64,000 nt of DNA from positions 186,001 through 250,000 of the forward strand of contig NZ_LGEL01000011.1 in the NCBI RefSeq assembly GCF_001636695.1, read 5' to 3'. The translations under genes were made by a program, and so were the position numbers. The DNA is from Pedobacter panaciterrae (GTDB lineage Bacteria > Bacteroidota > Bacteroidia > Sphingobacteriales > Sphingobacteriaceae). This document shows, in pieces, positions 1 through 8,681 of this stretch. A model generated the notes under the pieces. It saw only the letters and a list, made by a program, of their open reading frames with translations, was not told the DNA's origin and did no database searches. Position 1 is the stretch's first letter, and each line of letters begins with the position of its first letter.

Positions 1-3000
1 CTGATCCAATCCATTAGCTCTGGGATCGGGAGAACGGCCAACCAAAATATATCGGCATGGATAATCCTTTGCAAAATGTGTCATTAACTTCGCTGTGATT
101 CCCTGTGCACCACCCAGAACCAATACCACAGCATCTTTATCCAATTGAATATGGGAATCAACCAATTCTGTAACCAGCTGCGAAGGAATCAATTCAAGCG
201 TATGTCTTTTAACTCCATCATAAATCACCTCAGAAGGTTCATCCGGATTCAAGATTTCATTCAATGTAATTCTGGCAATTTCTTCTGGAGCAGATTTCGT
301 TGTTAAACTTACAATCCTGCATTTGGTGTTTTCATATTCCTTATCTAAACTTTTAAATAGGCCTGAGTATCCCTGAAAGTGCCTTAACATGGCAGTATCT
401 GCCTCATTATCCATATAACCTTTGGTATCTGAAATGAGATATATCCACTTCATTTCCTCAAAATCGAGTTCCTTTATCCTGGCGATATTATCAATAATAG
501 TAGCCTTATCAGGCGTACTGAACATGTTCAACATGATCAGGCCTTTATAGTCTTTCAAACTATCAGTAACAGAAACAACATCTACAATTGCTCCCTGCGA
601 CTCAAATAGCTCCTTAATGGCTACAGCTTGCAAGCCCGCATCATCAGTTACAGCAAAACGGACTCCCTTTAACGACGAAGTATCTTTATTTAAAATTTCC
701 GAAGGTGTAAGCTCAAATCTAAGTCTGGACAAAGCCTCATTATAATTCTCATTTATAGCACTTATAGCACTCTCTTCAATAATCTTTTTAGCCTCGGCGA
801 CGGCCTCAGTACTTTCAGATTCTATTTCCGAAATCCAATTTACCAAACCATTAAGGGTTTTAATAGCTGCCAGTTTTTCCATTAGATCATCACCACTTTC
901 CTCACCTTTGTTAAAACCAATCTTTACTTTCAGCTCGCCAATAATTTCCATGCGCTTAATAGAATCTATACTCAGATCTGCTTCCAGATCAAGATCCATC
1001 CCAAGCATATCCTGAGGATAACCTGTCTTATCGCTTACAACAGAAAGAATTGCAGATTTAATATCGGCCAGGGTAAATTTCACACTACCTTTTTCCTCTG
1101 CAACCGGAACCGCTGACTCAGTGTTTTCGTTGATCCAGTTTACCAAACCATTTAGTGTTTTAATACCTGCCAGCTGCTCCATAAAAGCATCTTCATTTTT
1201 ATCTGCATTGCTAAAACCACCCAACTCTGTACGTAAAGAACTAATAATCTCCATGCGCTTAATAGAATCAATGCTTAAATCAGCCTCCAGATCCATTTCC
1301 ATTCCAAGCATTTCCTGAGGGTAGCCAGTTTTATCGCTCACAATGCTCATTAAAACTGCTTTAACATCAATTTTTAGGGCTGCTGGTTTTGCAACAGCCG
1401 CTATCGATTGAATGTCGTCCACAGGCTGCTCAACTGTAATCTGTACCGATGGCATAGCCTGTGTTACAGCTGGCGCAGGAACATACATTTGCTGTTGCAT
1501 TTGCATATTTGGCGATTGCTGTGCTAAAAACGTTAACATTACATCACGCTGTGCCTGAATCATCATTTTCATCCCATTCAGGTATTCCTGCATCATTTGT
1601 TCTGCCGCATTCGAGGGCGTATTTATATATTCTGTTTTCACTTGTGTTCCTTTTAGTTTAAGTGGCTTCACTATTGGCAAAGCCCCATTAGAAGGCAATT
1701 TCCCTATTGATGGTATCGCATGCTGCCCATTTACATACCAAATTGTTTTACTTTTTTTGTACTGCCCCGGTTCATCCAGCATTAAAAGCGTAGCATTACG
1801 CCCATCAAACAATTTTTCCAATTTAACATCACGCCCGGTAGCTATGTAAGCCGCAATTGTACAAAGCAGGTGTGTTATCTTATTATGACTGTTATCTTCT
1901 GCATAAAGTAAAAGTTCATCCTTGCCTAAGCATGCTTTTGCAAGGGCAGTTAGTACTTTTCCAGGCCCTACCTCTATAAAGATTCTTGCCCCATCCTCAT
2001 ACATCTGTTTTACTTGCTCTACAAATTTCACAGGTTTCACAAGATGGTCGGTAAGTCTTTCTTTTACCGCTTCGGCTCCTGATGGATATAACTGAGCAGT
2101 TGTGTTTGACCAAACAGGTAAGCTGAGGTTAGCAAATTCAACCTTATCAAGTACGTTTTTATAAAGGATTTTCGATTTGGCAACCAATGGACTATGGAAG
2201 GCACAAGCGACTTCCAATGGTCTGAAAGAAATTTTGGCAGTCTTAAGTACCTCAGCAAGCTTTTTAATTGCGGGCGTTGTGCCTGCAATTACAAGTTGAG
2301 TTGGCGAGTTATAGTTTACAGCATAAACATCGTTCATGCTATCTATCACTTTAAATATTTCGTCTTCCTTACTGGTTACCGCAATCATAGCCCCAGTATC
2401 TCCGCCTTCTACGGCATTAAGAATTGCCTTCGCCCTTTGTTCACTTAAAAATACCAGTTGATCATCTTCAAAAGCACCCGCAAAGCACAAAGCTGGCAGC
2501 TCACCGTAGCTATGACCTGCAACCATATCCGGCTCAATACCCAAATCTTTGAGGAAATTAGCAATTGCTAAATCTACGATCCCTAATAGTGGCTGTGCCA
2601 TACGGGTATCCTTAATTTTTTCCTTCTGGGCTTTTAAAGACTCCTCATCAAATACGGCATTAGGGAAAAGTACTTGTTCATATTCACTTCTGTTCTTTAA
2701 CAATTTGCGCATGGCAGGAAATATCACAAAAAGATCTCTTGCCATATTGATACGCTGACTGCCTTGTCCGGGGAACATAAATACTACCTTACCAGTTTTC
2801 TTTTTAGTGATATAGGTATCTTTACTTTCAACGCCTGACAAAGCCAGATCAATCTTCATGATCAGATCTTCAACCCTATCTGCTACAATGCTTAATTGTA
2901 TTTGTTTGGTATTTACCAGTGCCAAACTAAAGGCAATATCCTTTAAATCTATATTGTCATTCTCATCCAGCAAAGCCTTTACATTACTCAATTGTTTTTT

Positions 3001-6000
3001 GGCTTCGTCATAGTTATCACCTCTAAAAACAAACAACTCTGACGGCAATGAAGTTAATGCAGATGCGTGCTCCGAAACTTTATCATCACTTTCAATAACT
3101 GCATGAAAATTAGTACCCCCAAAACCAAAAGCACTTATACCAGCATAACGCTTGTCTTCCATCCACAAACCTGCTTCGGTATGAAAAGCAAAAGGACTTG
3201 TGCTACTATTATAATAACTGTTGGGTTTTGTTAAATTAATAGTTGGCGGTTTTACACCATGATAAACAGATAAAGCTGCCTTTATCAGTCCGGCTAAACC
3301 TGCAGCACATTTGGTATGACCTATCTGAGTTTTTACTGACCCAAGATGAGTTTGATTTGCCCTTGCTCCTGATTCATTTAACATATCAGTTAAAGCACTA
3401 AGTTCGGTTTTATCACCCACTACAGTACCCGTTCCATGAGCCTCTACAAGCCCCAAAACAGATGGGGAGATGCCTGCCTGACCATAAGCACGCTCAAGTG
3501 CCCTGACCTGGCCAGATTTACGTGGCGCAGTTAAACCAAGACTCTTTCCATCACTGGAACCACCAATACCCTGAATTACGGCATAAACCCTATCGCCATC
3601 CCTCAAAGCATCTTCATGCCTTTTCAGCACTACCATAGCTACACCCTCTCCCAATGCAATGCCATCAGCCTCAGCATCAAAAGTTGCACATCTCCCCTTG
3701 CGGGATAAGGCATGCGTGCTCGAGAACATCAGGTAATCATTGATACCATTATGTAAGTCAGCACCACCAGCAAGTACCATATCCGATTTCTCCAGAAACA
3801 ATTCCTGACAAGCCAAATCAATAGCCGCTAATGATGAAGCACATGCAGCATCAACAGTATAGTTACGCCCACCAAGATTTAACCTGTTGGTAATACGTCC
3901 AGAAATCACATTAGCTAAAATCCCAGGAAAGGAATCTTCCGTTGTATTTGGTAACAACTCATCCAATTCATCCGGCATTTCACCAAATACCTGTTTAAAA
4001 AAGCCCCGGAAACTATAACTGTTCGCAAGATCATTCCCTCCCTCGGCACCTATAATTACAGATACGTTCTCTGCGTTAAAGCTACCATCTTTGTAACCGG
4101 CATTTTCCATTGCCTGTTTTGCCACCATCAAACTCAATAACTGAGTGGGCTCAATTGCGGCAAGCGATTGCGGAGGAATACCATATTCAAGTGGATCAAA
4201 ATCAATTTTAGGAATAAAGCCACCCCATTTGGAATGTGACATATCCTTCTCTGTTGATTCAGGATTATAATAGAGGGCTTTGTTCCAGCGTTCATCGGGC
4301 ACTTCAGTAACCGAATCATTGCCAAGAACAATATTACGCCAATACTCTTCAAGGTTTTTTGCTCCCGGAAAAATACAGGCCATTCCTACGATAGCTACAT
4401 TTAATGATTTTTCTTTAGCCTCTGGAATTGCAGACAATGCTGCGTTTTCAATATATTTATAGTTGCCCTCAGCAACATCTTTATGCAAATCTGAAATAGA
4501 TACAACCTCATTGCGCATAGCAGCTATTTGCCCAATCATATACATACCCAAATGCAACTGATCCTTTTCATCAATAGTGACCAGTTTATCGCCTTTGCGT
4601 TCAATTCCTTTTGCTGCAATACGCAGGCGACCAACATTTAAACTTTCCAGTTTTGCCCAGATTTCTTTTTTGTCTATCCCTTCTTTCTGAAGCTTTTCCT
4701 TTTCTTCATTAAAGAATGCTGCGAATGGAGAATTTAAACACCGGGTTTCATGACCGGGAGCAGTCTCAAGTAATACCGTATCATCAGACACCATCGCCTG
4801 TTCCTGAAATTTATCCTGAATAGCACCTGTTGTTACCGCCTCTTTAGTATATAAATACGATGTACCCATCAACACACCTATCTTCACACCCTTTGCAGCT
4901 AACGGCGCTGCCATTACTGCAATAAAAGCACTTGATAAAGCATCATGAATTCCACCGGCAAAAAAAACACTGATCTGCTCTGGCTGATCTTCCTTTAATA
5001 AACGTTCTATCTGTTTCTCCCAAAGTACCATGCTAGACAATGGGCCAACGTGTCCGCCACATTCTCTCCCTTCAAAAACAAAGCGTTTGGCACCTTCCTT
5101 TAAAAACATATCCAGAAGAGATACCGATGGGACGTGAAGAAAAGTTTTTATACCCAGTTTTTCGAGTGGTTTAGCCTGCGATGGTCTGCCACCCGCAATT
5201 AATACTACTGGAGGCATTTCCTGTTTTATATATTCCAACTGCTCATCACGTAATTCCTGAGGAGCAAAGCCCAATATACCAACTCCCCATGTTTTGTTCC
5301 CGGCAAGTTTTTTAGTTTCGCTGATCAATTCCTTTGCGCGATCGCCCTTTAGCAGAGATAACGCAACAAAAGGCAATGCCCCCGCTTCAGCTACAGCATT
5401 AGCAAAAGGTGCAACATCGCTAACCCTTGTCATTGGCCCTTGCGCTATAGGGTATTCAATATTTAAGTCCCTTGCCAATGCATTATCAGCACTAATCACA
5501 TTAATTGATTTGGCCTGGTTAAGGTGCCCATAAATAGCCTCCTGTATACCAAACACTAACTTGTCTAGTTTTTTATATCGGTTTACAAGGTCTAATGAAA
5601 TAGAGATATCCTGTCCCATTGGGAGAAAGGATTTCTCCAGATCAAAACCATTAAAATACGATTCAAGATCTTTCTCATTAGAATTATCTGCTAGTACCGG
5701 TGAATTTGGTCGTACCAGTACCCGGAAGTCCCCAATAAGTCTGGTCTCGTTACCGCTTAATTTTTCACAAACTTGTTTTATTGCAGCCGGTGCATTACAC
5801 TCAGGAAATAATGCAAGCTGACTGTCCAGCACAATTCCCGTTGCCCCAGTGGCAATTAAAGCCGCGGCAGTATGCAAACCAACACCACCCTGAACATATA
5901 TATCAATATTTTTAACTTCCTGTGCAACGCGTTGAAATAGTACATAAGATGATTCATAGGCTACCTTACCAGCACCTTCATTACCTTTTAGTATGATACC

Positions 6001-6336
6001 ATCAGCACCTTCAGCCTGGGCTTTTTTGGCATCTTCAACGCTGCAAACCTGGTAAAACAGCTTAACCTGTTTTTTTCTGGCGATTTGTATTCCATAAGGG
6101 AGGATGATCATAGTTACCTGTTCAGGTAAAATGATATCCTTAAGATCGTCCGAAATCAGGCACACGCCGAATCCTTCCGAACATTTTTTTGACAACTGCT
6201 CTAACGCATCAGCAGCTACGGCTTTATCTCTTCCAAGATGAAGCACAGGAAATGCCTTCGTATTTGATACTGCATGAGCGAGTTGCACATCAGGCAGTTC
6301 AAACGGAGTTATTCCAATAATAATAGGAGTTTTCAT
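1..6336 (-). CDS. PUFA-synthase-like type I polyketide synthase, 3' end outside window
   Basis: Large multidomain synthase; 2112 residues are inside the window and the frame is still open at base 1. Order seen: two consecutive nitronate-monooxygenase/PfaD-like TIM-barrel regions (about residues 1-270, with GADGIILKGNEGAG near 110, and 280-590, with EGRECGGHVGP near 425); ketosynthase about 640-1080 with Cys832 (VDAACASS), His967 (EAHGTGT) and His1007 (GHTKCAAG), a complete C-H-H triad; acyltransferase about 1180-1480 with Ser1276 (GHSYGE); two acyl carrier proteins with phosphopantetheine serines Ser1691 and Ser1792 (both SIDSIKRMEII); then the start of a ketoreductase (Rossmann motif VLGGAQGITAK near 2070). 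The DSIKR ACP motif and KS-AT-ACPn-KR order are typical of PfaA-type secondary-lipid synthases; the N-terminal enoyl-reductase-like barrels normally belong to a separate PfaD. Start is the ATG at 6336, with no clear ribosome binding site. The product is unknown. Later domains and partner genes should lie to the left. Confidence 0.9.
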   Translation of the reverse strand, partial: MKTPIIIGITPFELPDVQLAHAVSNTKAFPVLHLGRDKAVAADALEQLSKKCSEGFGVCLISDDLKDIILPEQVTMIILPYGIQIARKKQVKLFYQVCSVEDAKKAQAEGADGIILKGNEGAGKVAYESSYVLFQRVAQEVKNIDIYVQGGVGLHTAAALIATGATGIVLDSQLALFPECNAPAAIKQVCEKLSGNETRLIGDFRVLVRPNSPVLADNSNEKDLESYFNGFDLEKSFLPMGQDISISLDLVNRYKKLDKLVFGIQEAIYGHLNQAKSINVISADNALARDLNIEYPIAQGPMTRVSDVAPFANAVAEAGALPFVALSLLKGDRAKELISETKKLAGNKTWGVGILGFAPQELRDEQLEYIKQEMPPVVLIAGGRPSQAKPLEKLGIKTFLHVPSVSLLDMFLKEGAKRFVFEGRECGGHVGPLSSMVLWEKQIERLLKEDQPEQISVFFAGGIHDALSSAFIAVMAAPLAAKGVKIGVLMGTSYLYTKEAVTTGAIQDKFQEQAMVSDDTVLLETAPGHETRCLNSPFAAFFNEEKEKLQKEGIDKKEIWAKLESLNVGRLRIAAKGIERKGDKLVTIDEKDQLHLGMYMIGQIAAMRNEVVSISDLHKDVAEGNYKYIENAALSAIPEAKEKSLNVAIVGMACIFPGAKNLEEYWRNIVLGNDSVTEVPDERWNKALYYNPESTEKDMSHSKWGGFIPKIDFDPLEYGIPPQSLAAIEPTQLLSLMVAKQAMENAGYKDGSFNAENVSVIIGAEGGNDLANSYSFRGFFKQVFGEMPDELDELLPNTTEDSFPGILANVISGRITNRLNLGGRNYTVDAACASSLAAIDLACQELFLEKSDMVLAGGADLHNGINDYLMFSSTHALSRKGRCATFDAEADGIALGEGVAMVVLKRHEDALRDGDRVYAVIQGIGGSSDGKSLGLTAPRKSGQVRALERAYGQAGISPSVLGLVEAHGTGTVVGDKTELSALTDMLNESGARANQTHLGSVKTQIGHTKCAAGLAGLIKAALSVYHGVKPPTINLTKPNSYYNSSTSPFAFHTEAGLWMEDKRYAGISAFGFGGTNFHAVIESDDKVSEHASALTSLPSELFVFRGDNYDEAKKQLSNVKALLDENDNIDLKDIAFSLALVNTKQIQLSIVADRVEDLIMKIDLALSGVESKDTYITKKKTGKVVFMFPGQGSQRINMARDLFVIFPAMRKLLKNRSEYEQVLFPNAVFDEESLKAQKEKIKDTRMAQPLLGIVDLAIANFLKDLGIEPDMVAGHSYGELPALCFAGAFEDDQLVFLSEQRAKAILNAVEGGDTGAMIAVTSKEDEIFKVIDSMNDVYAVNYNSPTQLVIAGTTPAIKKLAEVLKTAKISFRPLEVACAFHSPLVAKSKILYKNVLDKVEFANLSLPVWSNTTAQLYPSGAEAVKERLTDHLVKPVKFVEQVKQMYEDGARIFIEVGPGKVLTALAKACLGKDELLLYAEDNSHNKITHLLCTIAAYIATGRDVKLEKLFDGRNATLLMLDEPGQYKKSKTIWYVNGQHAIPSIGKLPSNGALPIVKPLKLKGTQVKTEYINTPSNAAEQMMQEYLNGMKMMIQAQRDVMLTFLAQQSPNMQMQQQMYVPAPAVTQAMPSVQITVEQPVDDIQSIAAVAKPAALKIDVKAVLMSIVSDKTGYPQEMLGMEMDLEADLSIDSIKRMEIISSLRTELGGFSNADKNEDAFMEQLAGIKTLNGLVNWINENTESAVPVAEEKGSVKFTLADIKSAILSVVSDKTGYPQDMLGMDLDLEADLSIDSIKRMEIIGELKVKIGFNKGEESGDDLMEKLAAIKTLNGLVNWISEIESESTEAVAEAKKIIEESAISAINENYNEALSRLRFELTPSEILNKDTSSLKGVRFAVTDDAGLQAVAIKELFESQGAIVDVVSVTDSLKDYKGLIMLNMFSTPDKATIIDNIARIKELDFEEMKWIYLISDTKGYMDNEADTAMLRHFQGYSGLFKSLDKEYENTKCRIVSLTTKSAPEEIARITLNEILNPDEPSEVIYDGVKRHTLELIPSQLVTELVDSHIQLDKDAVVLVLGGAQGITAKLMTHFAKDYPCRYILVGRSPDPRANGLDQ

Positions 6337-6885
6337 GTTGTTGAGGGATGATTAGGGTTCAACTTCGAGTATTCTTCGAATATCATTTTAAGATATTCTA
6401 CAGATGCAGGATTTTTACACAGAAAAGCACCATGATTTTATTCAAAGTAGCTCTATATCAAGAAAATTATGCGTTTTCATCTAAATATTTCAACAACATT
6501 TTAAAAAACACAATGAAAAGCAATAATCCTACGCTCTTGTATGCCCAAAACTACAACTATAAAGACTGAATACCTCTAAAACAACAAAAGTGAACAAAAA
6601 GAATAAACCTAAAAAAGCCTAAATAACTGCATTTGAAGCAATAATTTAACAAGCTATTAACACCAAGCTTAAATCTGACAATAAAGAATCCAAAAGTTCG
6701 TTTGTCGCAGCCTGTTTAGTCTGCTATCTAAATGGCTGCAAACACTTCATTTTCTAAATAAATTTAAGGGAACACACGTTCTTATTATAAGTCGCGTTAT
6801 TAATATGTTATTGTATTGGCATTTTTAAGATATAATTAATACCTTTTCCGCACATAACAAATGAACTAAATTTTATAAAACTCAA
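6337..6885. other. 549-bp AT-rich divergent intergenic region
   Basis: This gap separates the leftward synthase gene from the rightward OmpA-type gene, so it must hold both promoters. I see no convincing gene in it: the one open frame on the plus strand (6348-6569) has no family resemblance and a low-complexity composition. A candidate promoter for the rightward gene lies at its right end. I could not pick a clear promoter for the synthase. Confidence 0.6.
6816..6847 (+). promoter_or_regulatory. Candidate Bacteroidota promoter of the OmpA-type lipoprotein gene
   Basis: TTGG at 6816-6819 and TACCTTTT at 6840-6847 are separated by 20 bases, close to the Bacteroidota -33/-7 consensus TTTG-N17-23-TAnnTTTG (one mismatch in each box). 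Transcription would start near 6854, leaving a leader of about 30 bases before the ATG at 6886. This is pattern matching only. Confidence 0.35.
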
Positions 6886-7416
6886 ATGAAAATTACAAAA
6901 ACAATTTCGCTCCTTGCAGTTACCGGACTCCTGTCGATCTCGATGTACTCGTGTAAAACAAAGAAAGTAGTAGCGAAACCGAATCCGGTTCCTGTAGAAA
7001 AGCCTGCACCAGTTGAACAACCAAAACCAGCGCCTGCACCAGAACCAGAGCCCGAAAAAGCAGCACCGGCACCTGAGCCAGATTTCAACTTCAAAAACAT
7101 TCAGTTTGAATTTAATTCTGATGTTCTAAAAACGGCCTCTTTCCCGATTTTAGATAAAGCAGTTGCTGAAATCAAAAAAGACCCAACTGCAAAATTTGTT
7201 TTAAACGGAAACTCATCTGCAGAGGGAACTCAGGCAAGAAACATGTCTTTGTCTGTTGACAGAGCAAATGCAGTAAAATCTTATCTTGTTAATGCAGGTT
7301 TAAACGCAGCTAACTTTACCGTTAAAGGTTTTGGCGATACTCAACCTGTAGCTTCAAATGCTACTGAGGCCGGAAGAATCTTAAACAGAAGAGTAGAAAT
7401 AAAAGCAGACAAATAA
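6886..7416 (+). CDS. OmpA-family peptidoglycan-binding lipoprotein
   Basis: 176-residue outer-membrane lipoprotein that should tether the outer membrane to peptidoglycan. A signal sequence ends in a lipobox with Cys23 (SMYSC). Next comes a linker of about 45 residues built from Pro/Ala/Glu/Lys repeats (APAPEPEPEKAAPAPEP), long enough to reach across the periplasm. The C-terminal OmpA domain spans about residues 72-176, with FNSD near its start, a DRANAVKSYL segment and the NRRVEI ending usual for the family. It has its own candidate promoter and a strong terminator, so it is probably a single-gene unit and only by position next to the cell-wall cassette that follows. Confidence 0.92.
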   Translation: MKITKTISLLAVTGLLSISMYSCKTKKVVAKPNPVPVEKPAPVEQPKPAPAPEPEPEKAAPAPEPDFNFKNIQFEFNSDVLKTASFPILDKAVAEIKKDPTAKFVLNGNSSAEGTQARNMSLSVDRANAVKSYLVNAGLNAANFTVKGFGDTQPVASNATEAGRILNRRVEIKADK

Positions 7417-7423
7417 TACTGCT

Positions 7424-7463
7424 AAAAGGAGGGAACATTTTGCAACTGCAATTCCCTCCTTTT
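7424..7463 (+). terminator. Intrinsic terminator after the OmpA-type gene
   Basis: A perfect 12-bp stem pairs AAAAGGAGGGAA (7424-7435) with TTCCCTCCTTTT (7452-7463), with a 16-base loop. It lies 8 bases after the stop codon, and its T-rich 3' arm acts as the U tract. The A-rich 5' arm means it could also work on the other strand. Confidence 0.85.
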
Positions 7464-7635
7464 ATATTAATTTCCAATTTAACACCTCTCCCCGACTAAA
7501 TCTTTATAGGATTCCGTCATACTCCCAACACAAAATCATCGTTGTAATTGTTAAATCTCTGAGGACCATTTGGCATGAGAAGCACAATATTTTTTTCCTT
7601 ATCTTTCGATCTAATATTTATTACAGCAATTATAA

Positions 7636-8586
7636 ATGAGTACAAAACCTTCTATTTGGCAACGCATGGGTATTCAGGATTGGTTTTTAACCAACAATGG
7701 TACCACATCATCGGGCAAGTCGAAACCGCTTACACCTAATCAGGTCTACAAATATATTATCGAAGAATTCCGTAAATCCATAGCAGAATTATCATTTGCC
7801 GAACGTGTGGTTTTTTATCATGAGTTTATCATTTGCCTTAATCCAGATGATTATCGTGAATTTATAGACAACAAAAAAGGTATTCTTGGCTTAATATCAC
7901 AGGAATCTGTAAACAACTTTTATGAGATATTAAATAAGCAGGTTACAGATGGCAAAAAAGTAGAGCCATCCAGCAATAAATGGGTATTCAGGTTTGTATC
8001 TCACCCGGACTATAAACCAGGAGATATTAGTTTTATAGGCAAATTATTGCCCGACAGCACTCAAAAAGAAGAAAACCTTCGCGTTACTTTTATTCCCAGA
8101 CAAACTGGATTGGCTCAGACCTTTGATATCAATAATGAGATTTTAAAGGACTTTATTTTTTACAGTGAAGGTTACTATGAGATCCCCTATGTAGATATAC
8201 AGAAACCAGAAGAAAAGACACTAGCCGATAGTCAGAGAGTGATTTTAGCACGTTTTGAAACCACCATACCTGACAAAGCGTACGCTGGACAGAAATTAGA
8301 ATACCTGATGAAAGCTGAAGACATTGTGGTTTCAGGAAATGAAGAAACAAGAGAAGAAAGCAATATCTTCAGGATTCCATCTGAATGGGTAAACACTCCG
8401 CATCTTAAGATAAGATACAATAGACCCGAAGATAAGTTTTACGTTGCCTCTTTTGGTGAAAAAACTATTCTAAATGAAAATCTAATTGAAAGAAGTGACA
8501 TAAATGGCCCTAAATGGTCGGAGCTACCTATTAATTCACGACTTATATTAAATGGAATTATTGGTGTTAATTTATTTAAACCCTAA
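7636..8586 (+). CDS. FhaA-like protein with degenerate FHA fold, first gene of the cell-wall kinase cassette
   Basis: 316 residues with no signal peptide or membrane segment, so probably cytoplasmic. I do not recognise it by direct family memory. The N-terminal part (about 30-115) carries helix-strand patterns like FAERVVFYHEFIICLNPDDYREF, resembling the N-terminal domain of actinobacterial FhaA (formerly DUF3662). The last 100 residues read like a forkhead-associated beta-sandwich: ...NTPHLKIRY, an acidic turn, FYVASFGEKTILNEN, then WSELPINSRLILNG at the place of the usual 'L..GD.I.LG' end. The phosphothreonine-binding GR and S..H signature of a working FHA domain is not intact; only the His is in place. 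A -7-like TATCTTTC at 7600-7607 could start the operon. The stop is 4 bases before the next small frame. Gene presence is certain; the FHA reading is inference. Confidence 0.8.
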   Translation: MSTKPSIWQRMGIQDWFLTNNGTTSSGKSKPLTPNQVYKYIIEEFRKSIAELSFAERVVFYHEFIICLNPDDYREFIDNKKGILGLISQESVNNFYEILNKQVTDGKKVEPSSNKWVFRFVSHPDYKPGDISFIGKLLPDSTQKEENLRVTFIPRQTGLAQTFDINNEILKDFIFYSEGYYEIPYVDIQKPEEKTLADSQRVILARFETTIPDKAYAGQKLEYLMKAEDIVVSGNEETREESNIFRIPSEWVNTPHLKIRYNRPEDKFYVASFGEKTILNENLIERSDINGPKWSELPINSRLILNGIIGVNLFKP

Positions 8587-8590
8587 TAGT

Positions 8591-8680
8591 ATGTCGCACG
8601 TCTTATCAATAGCGTTATTCATTATATGCATCATTTTATTGATTGCACATTTTAGAGACATTAAAAATTCGCCCAAATAA
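8591..8680 (+). CDS. Putative 29-residue single-pass membrane peptide
   Basis: An ATG-to-TAA frame of 29 codons fits exactly between the preceding gene (stop ends at 8586) and the phosphatase (ATG at 8682), leaving gaps of 4 and 1 bases. Residues 4-19 form one hydrophobic helix (VLSIALFIICIILLIA) followed by a short basic, hydrophilic tail (HFRDIKNSPK), the usual shape of small membrane subunits. There is no clear ribosome binding site, so translation would depend on coupling to the upstream stop codon (TAATAGTATG). Without this frame the operon would have a 95-base hole in a run of genes otherwise 1-40 bases apart. Conservation in relatives is needed to prove it. Confidence 0.6.
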   Translation: MSHVLSIALFIICIILLIAHFRDIKNSPK

Positions 8681-8681
8681 A

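Noticed and set aside
1121-6569. Several plus-strand open frames of 60-86 codons
   Set aside because: All but the last lie opposite the polyketide synthase, whose minus-strand frame shows continuous recognisable domains; the last (6348-6569) lies in AT-rich intergenic DNA and has no family resemblance.
8643-8681. TTG start adding 13 residues to the PP2C phosphatase
   Set aside because: The added residues overlap the small membrane peptide and precede the normal N-terminal phosphatase motif; ATG 8682 gives the expected start one base after the preceding stop.
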